From positions 1 through 64,000 of the forward strand of contig WRLY01000002.1 in the NCBI GenBank assembly GCA_009776305.1: DNA of 64,000 bases, read 5' to 3'. The DNA comes from Oscillospiraceae bacterium (GTDB lineage Bacteria; Bacillota; Clostridia; Oscillospirales; Ruminococcaceae). This document shows positions 54,114 to 63,047 of this stretch, one piece after another. Each line of letters begins with the position of its first letter. Within the stretch, counting starts at the first letter, position 1. Below the pieces are notes generated by a model that was not told the origin of the DNA, did no database searches, and saw only the letters and a list, made by a program, of their open reading frames with translations. A program made the position numbers and the translations under genes.

Positions 54114-55193
54114 ATGAAAAGGTTTATGATTGCGCTCCTTTGCGTTATTTTTGCTTTGGGTATGGTTGGGTGCAGTGAAAGTCTTCCCGAAAGCGGGGAA
54201 ACGGAAGAAATTCATGAAATTTCGGGAACCGGTGGAATTTCAGAAGAACTCGAACAGACTGATGAACCGCAAGAAGCAGCCCCTGCTCCAATAGCTATAT
54301 TGTTTCCGAATAAAGCTCCGTCGCTTGACGTAAGCTTGATAACAGGCACTCCGATTCAAAGCGTTAAAGCAATACAACTGACTACAAGTTGGTTTTTCTT
54401 TGATGAAGATGGAAATGGTTCGGGATTTGAATCCGATTCGCCTCACGCTCTTCAACTGCGACCGGAAGCTTTTGACGGCAGCACGCTGCGCTTAGATAGC
54501 GGGAGCGGAGAAATAGAACTAAATTTCAGCGATAATTACCCGCCCCAAACCATATCGGTTCAGCGTTGGTCTGCAGAGTATGTTTCGGAAAATCAGGACA
54601 TAGCTGATGTGTTAGGAAAAAGCGAGCTTGTTGAAGTAAGCGGAAATAAAATTCCAATCATTGATGGTGGAAATGATTATATTTATGAAATTTACGCAAA
54701 ATGGACTGAGGGCAACGCAACGGGTAGCTCATGGTATACTTTCCGTGTATCTGCCGCTGAACCTGTGGGGATTCAAAAAGAACAAACGCAAGCAAATGCC
54801 TATTTCACGGTTTTTGAAAAGCTTTTTGAGAAAGACTTGGCGCTCAATGACGAAAGCACCTATCTGGCGGTAGACTTAACAGATGTGAAATTGACGGAGA
54901 CCGAGCCGCTGACCCGTCTTATTCAAAATTTTTGCGATGAACGTGGGTTTACGCTTTTACTTGATACGCCTGAGGGCTTGAAAGAAAAAGGCTACATAAA
55001 CGATTCGTTTCCGATTTATTTTGAGGACGGCTTTTTAATATCGTTTAAGGATATTGAATTAAAGCAGGATAAACTTGTTACGTCGGCGTCAAAATGGCGT
55101 TCGGGACTTGGCGCATTTGGCGCGGATTACACGGTTAAGCTGAATGAAAACACATGGGAAATTACAAAAACAGAAAATATGTGGATAAGTTAA
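54114..55193 (+). CDS. Lipoprotein of unknown function
   Basis: 359 residues. The signal peptide ends with the lipobox GMVGC (Cys about 20), followed by a Glu/Ser/Thr-rich linker (about 21-60). The body has two parts, a beta-rich domain (about 65-215) and another (about 225-359) with FDEDGNGSGFES-like and SVQRWSAEYVSENQDI segments. No recognised domain. The start ATG follows TTTGGAGGTAAATAAAA. It lies between the two carboxynorspermidine genes but is not obviously part of the pathway. Confidence 0.7.
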   Translation: MKRFMIALLCVIFALGMVGCSESLPESGETEEIHEISGTGGISEELEQTDEPQEAAPAPIAILFPNKAPSLDVSLITGTPIQSVKAIQLTTSWFFFDEDGNGSGFESDSPHALQLRPEAFDGSTLRLDSGSGEIELNFSDNYPPQTISVQRWSAEYVSENQDIADVLGKSELVEVSGNKIPIIDGGNDYIYEIYAKWTEGNATGSSWYTFRVSAAEPVGIQKEQTQANAYFTVFEKLFEKDLALNDESTYLAVDLTDVKLTETEPLTRLIQNFCDERGFTLLLDTPEGLKEKGYINDSFPIYFEDGFLISFKDIELKQDKLVTSASKWRSGLGAFGADYTVKLNENTWEITKTENMWIS

Positions 55194-55234
55194 TGCTTGA
55201 ATGAAATCAAAAATTAAAACCGAAAGGAACGGGA

Positions 55235-55264
55235 GCGCACGGACTTTCATATTCTTTCGTGCGC
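55235..55264 (+). other. Hairpin before nspC
   Basis: GCGCACG and CGTGCGC pair over a 16-nt loop just upstream of nspC. No T run follows. It could influence translation of nspC or be a processing site. Confidence 0.45.
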
Positions 55265-55285
55265 GTTGAGGGCGTGGTCATCAGT

Positions 55286-56440
55286 ATGAATTATTGGTTA
55301 AACAATTTAAAAACACCCTGCTACGTCATTGACGAAACCGCGATGATAAAAAATCTCGAAATCCTGCAAGCTTTAGGGCGGCAAACAGGCTGTAAGGTTT
55401 TATTGGCGCAGAAAGCGTTTTCGGCGTTTGCGCTTTATCCGCTTATCGGCGAATATATTAGCGGCACTACGGCAAGTGGGCTTTTTGAGGCAAAGCTCGG
55501 TTTTGAGGAAATGCAGGGCAGGGAAGTCCATGTGTTTTCACCCGCTTACACTGAAGAGGATTTCACAGAGCTGATTAAGATTTGCGACCATGTTATTTTT
55601 AACTCGTTCGGGCAATGGGAGAAATTCCGCGCTCAAATTCCCGAAAATGTCAGCGCGGGTCTGCGTGTAAATCCCGAAAAATCCACGCAGGATATTGCAA
55701 TATATGACCCTTGTGCGCCTTTTTCGCGCTTGGGCGCAACGCTTGAAAACTTGCAGGACAAGGACTTAATTGGAATAGAGGGCTTGCATTTCCATACATT
55801 GTGCGAGCAGGATTCAGACGCTTTGGAAGTAACGCTTGATGAGTTTATACGAAAGTTCGGGTACTTATTACCGCGAAGCGAAAATGCGTGTCGGGGCTCC
55901 CGGCTGAAATGGTTGAATTTTGGCGGCGGACATCATATAACCCGCGAAGGTTATGATATAGAACGGCTTGTGAGGTGCATAGAGCGTGTAAAATCTTACG
56001 GTTTGGAGGTTTATGTCGAGCCGGGGGAGGCAGTCGCGCTGAACGCCGGCTGGCTTGCCGCCTCTGTGCTTGATATTATTCATAATGAAATGGATATTGC
56101 CGTTTTGGATGCTTCGGCGGCGTGCCACATGCCTGACGTTATTGAAATGCCCTATCGTCCCAATATAGTCGGCTCAGAGTTGCCTAATGTAAAAAAGTAC
56201 ACATACCGCCTTGCGGGGAACACCTGCCTTGCGGGTGATATAATAGGAGATTATAGTTTTGACCATAAACTAAAAGAGGGCGATAAGTTGCTCTTTTGTG
56301 ATATGGCGATTTATTCAATGGTGAAAAATAATACGTTTAACGGCATGGCTTTACCGTCAATTGCAGTTTTACGAAAAGACGGAAAAACAGAAATTATAAA
56401 AGAATTCGGGTATGAGGATTTTAAGAACAGATTGTCATAA
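55286..56440 (+). CDS. nspC: Carboxynorspermidine decarboxylase
   Basis: PLP-dependent fold-type III (alanine-racemase-like) enzyme that decarboxylates carboxyspermidine or carboxynorspermidine. 384 residues from the preferred ATG at 55286; an upstream GTG at 55259 would add nine residues. Motifs: the PLP Lys in LAQKAFSAFALYP (about 41), GLHFHTLCEQDSD (about 172), NFGGGHHITREGYD (about 215), VEPGEAVALNAGW (about 245) and the C-terminal GNTCLAGDIIGDY with the catalytic Cys (about 317). It completes the second spermidine route begun by the saccharopine-DH-like gene. Confidence 0.92.
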   Translation: MNYWLNNLKTPCYVIDETAMIKNLEILQALGRQTGCKVLLAQKAFSAFALYPLIGEYISGTTASGLFEAKLGFEEMQGREVHVFSPAYTEEDFTELIKICDHVIFNSFGQWEKFRAQIPENVSAGLRVNPEKSTQDIAIYDPCAPFSRLGATLENLQDKDLIGIEGLHFHTLCEQDSDALEVTLDEFIRKFGYLLPRSENACRGSRLKWLNFGGGHHITREGYDIERLVRCIERVKSYGLEVYVEPGEAVALNAGWLAASVLDIIHNEMDIAVLDASAACHMPDVIEMPYRPNIVGSELPNVKKYTYRLAGNTCLAGDIIGDYSFDHKLKEGDKLLFCDMAIYSMVKNNTFNGMALPSIAVLRKDGKTEIIKEFGYEDFKNRLS

Positions 56441-56455
56441 TTCGGGGGTGTTTTT

Positions 56456-56932
56456 TTGAATACGCTTTACGCGATTTTTCTTTTAACTGCCGTATGGGTT
56501 ATTTTGTGTGAAAATTTTTCACTTTTTTCAGTAATAACCGGTGTTATTATTAGCGCCGGCTGTTTGCTTTTTTGCCGTAAATTACTTCCATTTCCTAAAA
56601 TAAAGAGCATTAACCTTTTCAGACTGGCCATATATTTTCTTTACTTAATCACTCAAATGTATTTAGCCGGAATTTTAATAATAAAAATAATTTTAACGGG
56701 AGCAGACACAGATGTTATAAAAGTAAAAACGCAAATAAAAAGCGGTTTTTTGCGAACCTTGCTTGCCAATTCAATAACCCTTATACCCGGCACGGTTTCA
56801 CTTGATGCGCAAGACGGCGCGATTACAGTATTGCACTTTAAAGAGAAAGCTGACCAATCGCGTAATCCCGAAAAAATCGGACAGGAAATCAAGGGCGGGC
56901 TCGAAAAAATGTTACTGAAAATGCAAAAATGA
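56456..56932 (+). CDS. mrpE: Mrp antiporter subunit E
   Basis: Membrane protein of 158 residues. Hydrophobic segments lie at about 4-40 and 55-80, then a cytosolic tail with RTLLANSITLIPGTVSLD (about 98-115), the MrpE signature. Start TTG after GGGGGTG. First gene of the Mrp (Na+/H+ or K+/H+ antiporter) operon, 16 nt after nspC. Confidence 0.9.
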   Translation: MNTLYAIFLLTAVWVILCENFSLFSVITGVIISAGCLLFCRKLLPFPKIKSINLFRLAIYFLYLITQMYLAGILIIKIILTGADTDVIKVKTQIKSGFLRTLLANSITLIPGTVSLDAQDGAITVLHFKEKADQSRNPEKIGQEIKGGLEKMLLKMQK

Positions 56933-56957
56933 GAAAATAAGGAAATAAGGAGGCGTT

Positions 56958-57215
56958 ATGTATATTTTTTGGATTATTCCGGTATTTTTGATTTTATATA
57001 TTATAAGAATTATAATAGGTCCGTCCGTTTGGGACAGACTGCTCGGTATGAATCTTGTGGCGACAAAAGTAGTAATTATTATAATTGCTTTCGCGTCTCT
57101 TTATGAGCTTACTTATTTATTGGATTTCGCGATTGTTTATGAAATTTTCGGGTTTATAAGCACTATTTTTATCTCGCTTTTCTTAATGGAGAGAAAAAAA
57201 GGGGGGAAGAAGTAA
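56958..57215 (+). CDS. mrpF: Mrp antiporter subunit F
   Basis: Small three-helix membrane protein (85 residues). IIIGPSVWDRLLGMNLVATK (about 23-42) is the MrpF signature with the conserved RxxxxN region, then a YLLDFAIVYEIFGFIS segment. ATG follows AAGGAGGCGTT. It abuts mrpG. Confidence 0.9.
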   Translation: MYIFWIIPVFLILYIIRIIIGPSVWDRLLGMNLVATKVVIIIIAFASLYELTYLLDFAIVYEIFGFISTIFISLFLMERKKGGKK

Positions 57216-57539
57216 TTGCAAATTGCGGGTAACATTATAATAATTATTGGGATTATATTTATGTTTTTCGGCGTTATAGGTATATACAAATTCAAAAACT
57301 TTTATTCAAGAATTCTTATATCTGGTCAAATAGATACGGTAGGCGCGCTTACCGTCATCATAGGAATCGCCGTAAAACACGGGATTAGTTTTTTTTCCTT
57401 GAAACTGTTGCTTCTTGCGGGTATTATTTTGTTGCTTAATCCACTTGCCACTCATATTACGGCTCGTTCGGCGCGTTTAAGCGGCTATTTAGCCCAAGAA
57501 CAGGAACCCCCTCCGCATGATAAAAAGGACGGTGTGTAA
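57216..57539 (+). CDS. mrpG: Mrp antiporter subunit G
   Basis: 107-residue membrane protein with three helices; FGVIGIYKFKNFYSRI (about 19-34) is the MrpG signature, followed by LLAGIILLLNPLATHITARS. The start is TTG immediately after the mrpF stop; its last base overlaps the next ATG, showing tight coupling. Confidence 0.9.
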   Translation: MQIAGNIIIIIGIIFMFFGVIGIYKFKNFYSRILISGQIDTVGALTVIIGIAVKHGISFFSLKLLLLAGIILLLNPLATHITARSARLSGYLAQEQEPPPHDKKDGV

Positions 57540-58471
57540 TGATATACGCATTTCTTACTCTTTGGATTGTAGGCGCGTTATTAATTATTCGGGAGTCCAA
57601 AATCATAAGAATGATTATATACCTCGGAATTTTTTCGTTAATTTCCTCAGTCTGCTTTTATATGTTCGGTGCGCCCGATGTAGCTATTGCAGAGGCGGCT
57701 ATAAGCGTTTTTTCCACCGTTTTCTTTATTGTTTGTTTTGAAAAACATTTCGGTCTCGCGGTCGGTGTTTCAGACGTTACTCCTGAATCGGCAGAAAATA
57801 GAACAAATCTGAAAAAATATATACCTCCTGTGGTTTTTACGATTTTTTTGTTTGTTTTATTTATATTTTTTATTCCGGAAAATCCGGCTAATTCATATCT
57901 TAAAGACCAATATTTGTCCTTGTTTTCCCGCGATGTGGGCGGGGAAAACTCTGTGACTTCAATATATTTGGGATACAGGGTGTATGACACGCTATTTGAG
58001 GCGCTTATGCTTTTAGTCGGCATAGTCTCGGTCACACATTTGTCCCGATATTGTGAAACCTCGGTAAAGGAGGGAAAGCCAAGCGATATTAACAGGGCAG
58101 ATATAGCCGTTTTTACAATACGCGTGATTTGTCCGGTTATGCTTTTGTTCGGAATATATCTTATACTGAACGGTCATATTTCTCCGGGCGGAGGTTTTCA
58201 GGGAGGTGCGGCAATAGCTTCTTTCTTTGTTTGCAGATACATGATATATGATATTTACGACATACCGATTGAAAGAATTATAATGGTGGAAAAAATTATT
58301 TATGTGGTTGTGGTTTTATTAGCGGTTCTGTTTATCTTTATCGGCTTACACTCTTTTTTACCGCTCCCGCAAAGTGTATATTTAATAACGATGAATCTGC
58401 TTATCGGAGCTAAAGTGACCTGCGGATTAATTATAATTTTTTACAGATTTATCGCGTTTGAAAGGAGATAA
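57539..58471 (+). CDS. mrpB: Mrp antiporter A-tail/B fusion (DUF4040-MnhB)
   Basis: 310-residue membrane protein that joins a DUF4040-type segment, equal to the C-terminal part of MrpA (about 1-80: FGAPDVAIAEAAISVFSTVF), to an MnhB/MrpB domain (about 180-305: LNGHISPGGGFQGGAAIAS). About nine hydrophobic helices. Without a full-length MrpA in this operon, this fusion supplies the small A-domain. Such arrangements occur in ion-pumping complexes related to Mrp. It has a 1-nt overlap with mrpG. Confidence 0.85.
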   Translation: MIYAFLTLWIVGALLIIRESKIIRMIIYLGIFSLISSVCFYMFGAPDVAIAEAAISVFSTVFFIVCFEKHFGLAVGVSDVTPESAENRTNLKKYIPPVVFTIFLFVLFIFFIPENPANSYLKDQYLSLFSRDVGGENSVTSIYLGYRVYDTLFEALMLLVGIVSVTHLSRYCETSVKEGKPSDINRADIAVFTIRVICPVMLLFGIYLILNGHISPGGGFQGGAAIASFFVCRYMIYDIYDIPIERIIMVEKIIYVVVVLLAVLFIFIGLHSFLPLPQSVYLITMNLLIGAKVTCGLIIIFYRFIAFERR

Positions 58472-58474
58472 AAA

Positions 58475-58822
58475 ATGGTTTTCGACATAATAGAGATTTT
58501 TTCGGTTCTTATGTTTTTCATAAGCTTTTACGGACTGATCACAAGTAAAAGCATTATAAAGTCGGTAGTTTCAATATTGCTTATGGAATCGGCTGTAATT
58601 ATGTTTTTTCTAAGCATCGGTTACACAAGCGGCATAATGCCTCCTATAGGGCAGAACCCCGAAACTGAAACCGTTGCCGACCCTCTGCCGCAGGCGCTCA
58701 TGATAACGGCTATAATAATAGGCGTTGCGGTTGTGGCGGTCAACTTAATCATGTTAATATCACTTTACAGGCAATGTAAAGCAAAAGATTGGGACGCTGC
58801 CAAAAAGAAAAGTATGGAGTAG
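58475..58822 (+). CDS. mrpC: Mrp antiporter subunit C
   Basis: NuoK-like membrane protein of 115 residues with three helices. FYGLITSKSIIKSVVSILL (about 18-36) is the NuoK/MrpC signature, then DPLPQALMITAIIIGVAV (about 70-87) with the conserved PQALxLTxIVI-type motif. Start 3 nt after mrpB. Confidence 0.92.
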   Translation: MVFDIIEIFSVLMFFISFYGLITSKSIIKSVVSILLMESAVIMFFLSIGYTSGIMPPIGQNPETETVADPLPQALMITAIIIGVAVVAVNLIMLISLYRQCKAKDWDAAKKKSME

Positions 58823-58825
58823 ATT

Positions 58826-60412
58826 ATGCTTGCCTATTTTGTGATTATTCCTATATTAATTGCGGTTTTCCTGTATGTTTTCCCGTCGTCAAAAGCGGGA
58901 AGGCTCATTGCCGTTATTACGCAAACCGCTTTGGTAGGTTTGGCGTTTTATCTGTTCTTTATCTGCAAAAGCAGAGACGTGGTTTCCAATATAGGGAATT
59001 ATGAAAGCTTTTTGGGAATTACGCTCAGAGCCGACGCGCTTTCATCGGTTTTTATTATACTCACATCTTTTATTTTTTTAATTGTCGCCGTTTATACCTT
59101 TAATGAAAAATATAACGGGCTGTTCTGGTTTCTTTTGTTTATTTGGGAAGGCTTGCTAATCGGTATTTTTCTGAGCCGCGATTTATTCAACATATTTGTT
59201 TTAGTTGAAGTAACTACGGTGGCGGTGGCGGTTTTGATTATGTTCAACCGTGACAATCGCTCAATGTATGACGGTATGGTTTATTTGATGATAAATACTG
59301 TTGCCGTGCAGTTTTACTTATTCGGAACAGGTTATGTTTATAAGCTTACCGGCGTTCTTGACATAGACGCCGCCGCCAAGGTATTGGAAGAACTTGATAA
59401 ATCTTCGCTTATATTGCCTTACGCGCTTATCATAACCGCAATAAGCTTAAAATGTGCTCTTGTGCCTCTTTTCAGTTGGCTACCAAAGGCGCACGGAACG
59501 CCCGGCGCACCTTCTGCCGTTTCGGCTATACTATCCGGCTTGCATATAAAAGGCGCCGTTTATCTTTTTATACAGTTTAATGATTTATTTAAAGAAGTAG
59601 TGGTTTCTGAATTTTTCCTTATAATCGGAATAATTACCGGCATAGTGGGATTTATTTTCGCAATGTCGCAAAAGGATATTAAGCTAATCCTTGCATACAG
59701 CACCATATCGCAAATAGGAATGATAATAACCGGCTTGAATAACGACGACATCTATTCTTACACGGGGAGTTTGTACCATATTTTCAACCACGCTTTATTT
59801 AAATCAGCCTTGTTTTTAAGTGCCGGAATAATTATTAAAATCTATAATACCCGGGATATATACAAAATCCGAGGGGTGTTAAAACGAAGTCCGCTAATCG
59901 GTGCGGTAATTATTATGGCGATTCTCGGAATAATAGGTACTCCGTTTTTCAACGGAAGTGTTTCAAAATACTTTATATTTTCAGGCACAAGCCTGCCGGT
60001 AGGCGGGGCAATTTTACTTATAAATTTAGGAACTATAATTACGTTTATAAGATTTTCCTCAATCCTTTTCGGAAAGCCGCAAACCGAACCTGACCCGGCA
60101 AAAACAGATAAATGTAAACAAGCCGCCGTTTTAGTATTAGGTACTCTGTGTTTGGTTGGCGGCATTTTAGGCGAACAGCTTATAGAATTTTTGTTTAACG
60201 TTAAAGTCAGCGTGGACACGGCGGGGTATCTTCAAAAATCTGCTCTATTTACCGCAAGCGCGGTAGGGGGGTATTTGATTTATAAGCTCTATATAAAAAA
60301 CAGCCCGCGTTTAAAGCAGGTACGGGAAATTGAATTGAGTTTCAGGGGAATGTGCGTTTCTGTAGGTGCGTTTTTCGCGGTGGTTTTAGTGGTCACTAAA
60401 TTGTTTGCCTGA
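58826..60412 (+). CDS. mrpD: Mrp antiporter subunit D (NuoL/M/N-like)
   Basis: Large proton-translocating membrane subunit of 528 residues and about 14 helices. The conserved Lys/Glu channel residues are in LVEVTTVAVAVL (Glu about 130), SLKCALVPLFSWLPKAHGTP (Lys about 213-228) and STISQIGMIITG. It is homologous to the antiporter subunits of complex I. Last gene of the operon; the plus-strand run ends here with a hairpin downstream. Confidence 0.92.
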   Translation: MLAYFVIIPILIAVFLYVFPSSKAGRLIAVITQTALVGLAFYLFFICKSRDVVSNIGNYESFLGITLRADALSSVFIILTSFIFLIVAVYTFNEKYNGLFWFLLFIWEGLLIGIFLSRDLFNIFVLVEVTTVAVAVLIMFNRDNRSMYDGMVYLMINTVAVQFYLFGTGYVYKLTGVLDIDAAAKVLEELDKSSLILPYALIITAISLKCALVPLFSWLPKAHGTPGAPSAVSAILSGLHIKGAVYLFIQFNDLFKEVVVSEFFLIIGIITGIVGFIFAMSQKDIKLILAYSTISQIGMIITGLNNDDIYSYTGSLYHIFNHALFKSALFLSAGIIIKIYNTRDIYKIRGVLKRSPLIGAVIIMAILGIIGTPFFNGSVSKYFIFSGTSLPVGGAILLINLGTIITFIRFSSILFGKPQTEPDPAKTDKCKQAAVLVLGTLCLVGGILGEQLIEFLFNVKVSVDTAGYLQKSALFTASAVGGYLIYKLYIKNSPRLKQVREIELSFRGMCVSVGAFFAVVLVVTKLFA

Positions 60413-60425
60413 GATTACTTTTTTT

Positions 60426-60452
60426 AGGGGACAGTGCATTGCGCTGTCCCCT
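60426..60452. terminator. Hairpin between convergent operons
   Basis: AGGGGACAGTGC pairs with GCGCTGTCCCCT (one T-G wobble) over a 3-nt loop. It lies between mrpD and the facing ABC permease. A short T run flanks only one side, so it may be a bidirectional stop for both. Confidence 0.5.
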
Positions 60453-60474
60453 AATGTTTGTCTTAGGAATGTTC

Positions 60475-62139
60475 CTAATGAAACATCATATCCCTTTTTC
60501 TATACCCTATAAATCCCGCGACCGTTAGTAGGGCGGCTACTCCTGTCATGATTGTCAAAATCGTGAAATTGATTTCCTCCGATGGGAGGAAGTCTAAGTT
60601 AGTAACCCGAATTTCAGGAATATACGACATAGGTGATATTTTTGTGAGCCACTCGGGCAGTATGCCTATACCGCCTATAAGTGTAGTAAAACAGATAAAT
60701 CCGAAATACCCCCACACCGCGCCCACCGCTTTCGGGAATAATCCTGCCAACAGAACAGTCAAGCCTACCATGAGCCAAAGCGCGGGGAGATAAGCCAAAT
60801 TGGCTTTAAACAGGCTTTCGAGTATGAACGGATTTTCATCGCCCAACACCGCCGCCGTAGATGAATATAATCCTAAAACAGTGGCGCACTGCATTAACGC
60901 ACTCATTATAAATGCTATTACCGTAAAACCGCCGAGATATTTCGTTTTTGAAACAGAGCGGGATAGTATGTTTTCAGTACGCCCCGCTTTTTCCTCGCTC
61001 CTGAGTTTCAGCGTCGCCATAAGCAAAGGCACCAATGCAATCAGTGTCATCATAGTGGTTACAAACACCCCAAAACCGTCAACTATCATTTCGGCTTTAG
61101 TATCATCCGGAATACCCTCAACCATTTCAGCTGGGATACCCATTAAGGTAAGGTATTCGGGGCTGTCGCTGACAAAGCCGGGAATATCCCCTATTACCGA
61201 GCCGTAAGAGCCGCCGAGGGCGAACATTACGATAACCCATACAATAATTGTATTTCGGAGAAGCCGAAACGAAAACCCGAAAGGGGAAAGCATAGATTTT
61301 TTTGCTTTTTTTCTGCCCGGCATGGCGGGGATAAAGCCCTGTCCCAAATCACGCATTGAATTAAGCTTATAAGCAAATGCCGACAGGGCAACCGTCGCAA
61401 TAAGTAAAAAGATTAAGGGAACGGGATTGTTTTCAACATAAATCTTTGAACGCAAGGCTAACCCCAAGGGGCTGATTAGCGACAAAACCTCGTTTCCCGC
61501 ATCGCCCGCCGCACGGAGCATATAGAACGCACCAAGGCTTAAAAACGATAAGCCCATCGCTCCGCCGGTGTTAGAAGAAAGCTGGCAGAATATTGCCGTG
61601 ATTGCCGCAAAAACCAACCCTACAGCTCCCGAAACCGCGCCGTAAAGCATTGAACCCGCCAAATCCATGCTCTCCACCTGTGTAATAAAAATACCGAGTC
61701 CTGTCGTCAGGGCTAAAATCCCGTTTATGACTACTGCCGAAATCATAGTAGCGTTGAGGTTAGCGAGTCGCCCCACAGGTAGCGAGCGCACGACCTCTCC
61801 ACGCCCGTGTTCTTCGTCAGAACGGGTATGGCGAGCAACAAGAAACACATTCATAATCGCCACGGTCAGAGCAACCCATAACAGCATCATTCCGCTATAC
61901 ATAGCCCCCGCCGTATAATTATCCGCACCGTAAATAGGTCCGAGCATTGCCACCATTACGGGATTGTCATACACTGCGGCAAACTGCTGTCTGGCTTCAT
62001 GGTCGAACAGGTTTGCCATTCCCGGTGCTAAAAGCATTGAAAAAGCTACTAATACAATAATCCAAATTGCCGATACGACCCGTTCCCGCCTCAAAATGAA
62101 ACGTACCAATTTTCCGGTATTGTCAAAGTTTCCGCGCAT
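60475..62139 (-). CDS. ABC-2 type exporter permease
   Basis: Integral membrane protein of 554 residues with about 12 hydrophobic helices in two similar halves. Each half begins after a basic/amphipathic stretch (MRGNFDNTGKLVRFILRRER; KKSMLSPFGFSFRLLRNTI). HTRSDEEHGRGEVVRSLPVG (about 103-122) and LRSEEKAGRTENILSRS are the cytosolic coupling-like motifs of the tetronasin/polyketide-exporter permease group. It works with the ATPase gene 2 nt upstream. Likely substrate: a drug or lipid-like compound. Confidence 0.88.
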   Translation of the reverse strand: MRGNFDNTGKLVRFILRRERVVSAIWIIVLVAFSMLLAPGMANLFDHEARQQFAAVYDNPVMVAMLGPIYGADNYTAGAMYSGMMLLWVALTVAIMNVFLVARHTRSDEEHGRGEVVRSLPVGRLANLNATMISAVVINGILALTTGLGIFITQVESMDLAGSMLYGAVSGAVGLVFAAITAIFCQLSSNTGGAMGLSFLSLGAFYMLRAAGDAGNEVLSLISPLGLALRSKIYVENNPVPLIFLLIATVALSAFAYKLNSMRDLGQGFIPAMPGRKKAKKSMLSPFGFSFRLLRNTIIVWVIVMFALGGSYGSVIGDIPGFVSDSPEYLTLMGIPAEMVEGIPDDTKAEMIVDGFGVFVTTMMTLIALVPLLMATLKLRSEEKAGRTENILSRSVSKTKYLGGFTVIAFIMSALMQCATVLGLYSSTAAVLGDENPFILESLFKANLAYLPALWLMVGLTVLLAGLFPKAVGAVWGYFGFICFTTLIGGIGILPEWLTKISPMSYIPEIRVTNLDFLPSEEINFTILTIMTGVAALLTVAGFIGYRKRDMMFH

Positions 62140-62141
62140 AA

Positions 62142-63032
62142 CTATTCACCCCCGTTCGACGCATAATGGCGCATAAATAAATCTTCTAACTTAGGCGGTG
62201 CGCTTTCAAGTTTTTTAACGCCGTATTTTGATATATAAGATATTATATTGCCCATTTCATTAGAATCCACTTGGAAAGACACAGAGCCTTTATCGGTGAA
62301 AACCTCGTGTACGCCTTTGATTTTTTCAAGGTTCTCTATTGTTTTTTCGGTTTCTACGCTCATAATGATTCTGGTCAAATGCCGCAGTTCTCCGAGCGTT
62401 CCGGTTTCAACCACTTTTCCCTCGCGGATTATTGCGACCTTGTCGCAAAGCCGCTCAACTTCCTGTAAAATATGACTTGAAAGGAAAATGCTTTTCCCCT
62501 GCGTCTTTATTTCGGCGACGCACTCCTGGAAAATCTGCTCCATTAAGGGGTCAAGCCCCGACGTCGGCTCGTCTAAAATATATAAATCGGCGTCAGAGGC
62601 AAAAGCAGCTATTAACGCTACTTTTTGGCGGTTGCCCTTTGAATAGGTTCTGCACTTTTTGGAGGGGTCAAGCTCAAATTTTTCAATTAATCTTTCCCGC
62701 TTTTCCTTGTTACTTTTTTGCCGCAGACTGACGAATAAATCAATTACCTCCCCGCCCGTGAGGTTTTGCCAAAGATTTACGTCGCCGGGTACATAAGCAA
62801 TACGTTTATGTATTTCAACCGCTTTTTTCCATGCGTCCATACCAAACACCGAAGCCGTACCTTCTGTCGCCTGTAAAATCCCCAGCAACACCCTTATGGT
62901 TGTGGTTTTTCCCGCGCCGTTAGGTCCTATAAAGCCAAACACTTCTCCCTCTTTTACCTGCAAATTCACCCTGTCAAGGGCGGTGAATTTACCGAATTTC
63001 TTGGTTAGATTACTTGTTTCGAGCATAAACAT
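62142..63032 (-). CDS. ABC transporter ATP-binding protein
   Basis: 296 residues: Walker A GPNGAGKTT (about 37-45), signature YSKGNRQKV (about 136), Walker B LYILDEPTSGLDP (about 155) and the H-loop in SSHILQEVERL. A C-terminal regulatory region (about 215-296) is longer than in the simplest ATPases. The start follows AAGGAGGTTTTGAC. Partner of the permease 2 nt downstream; transcribed under the TetR gene. Confidence 0.94.
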   Translation of the reverse strand: MFMLETSNLTKKFGKFTALDRVNLQVKEGEVFGFIGPNGAGKTTTIRVLLGILQATEGTASVFGMDAWKKAVEIHKRIAYVPGDVNLWQNLTGGEVIDLFVSLRQKSNKEKRERLIEKFELDPSKKCRTYSKGNRQKVALIAAFASDADLYILDEPTSGLDPLMEQIFQECVAEIKTQGKSIFLSSHILQEVERLCDKVAIIREGKVVETGTLGELRHLTRIIMSVETEKTIENLEKIKGVHEVFTDKGSVSFQVDSNEMGNIISYISKYGVKKLESAPPKLEDLFMRHYASNGGE

Positions 63033-63047
63033 GTCAAAACCTCCTTA

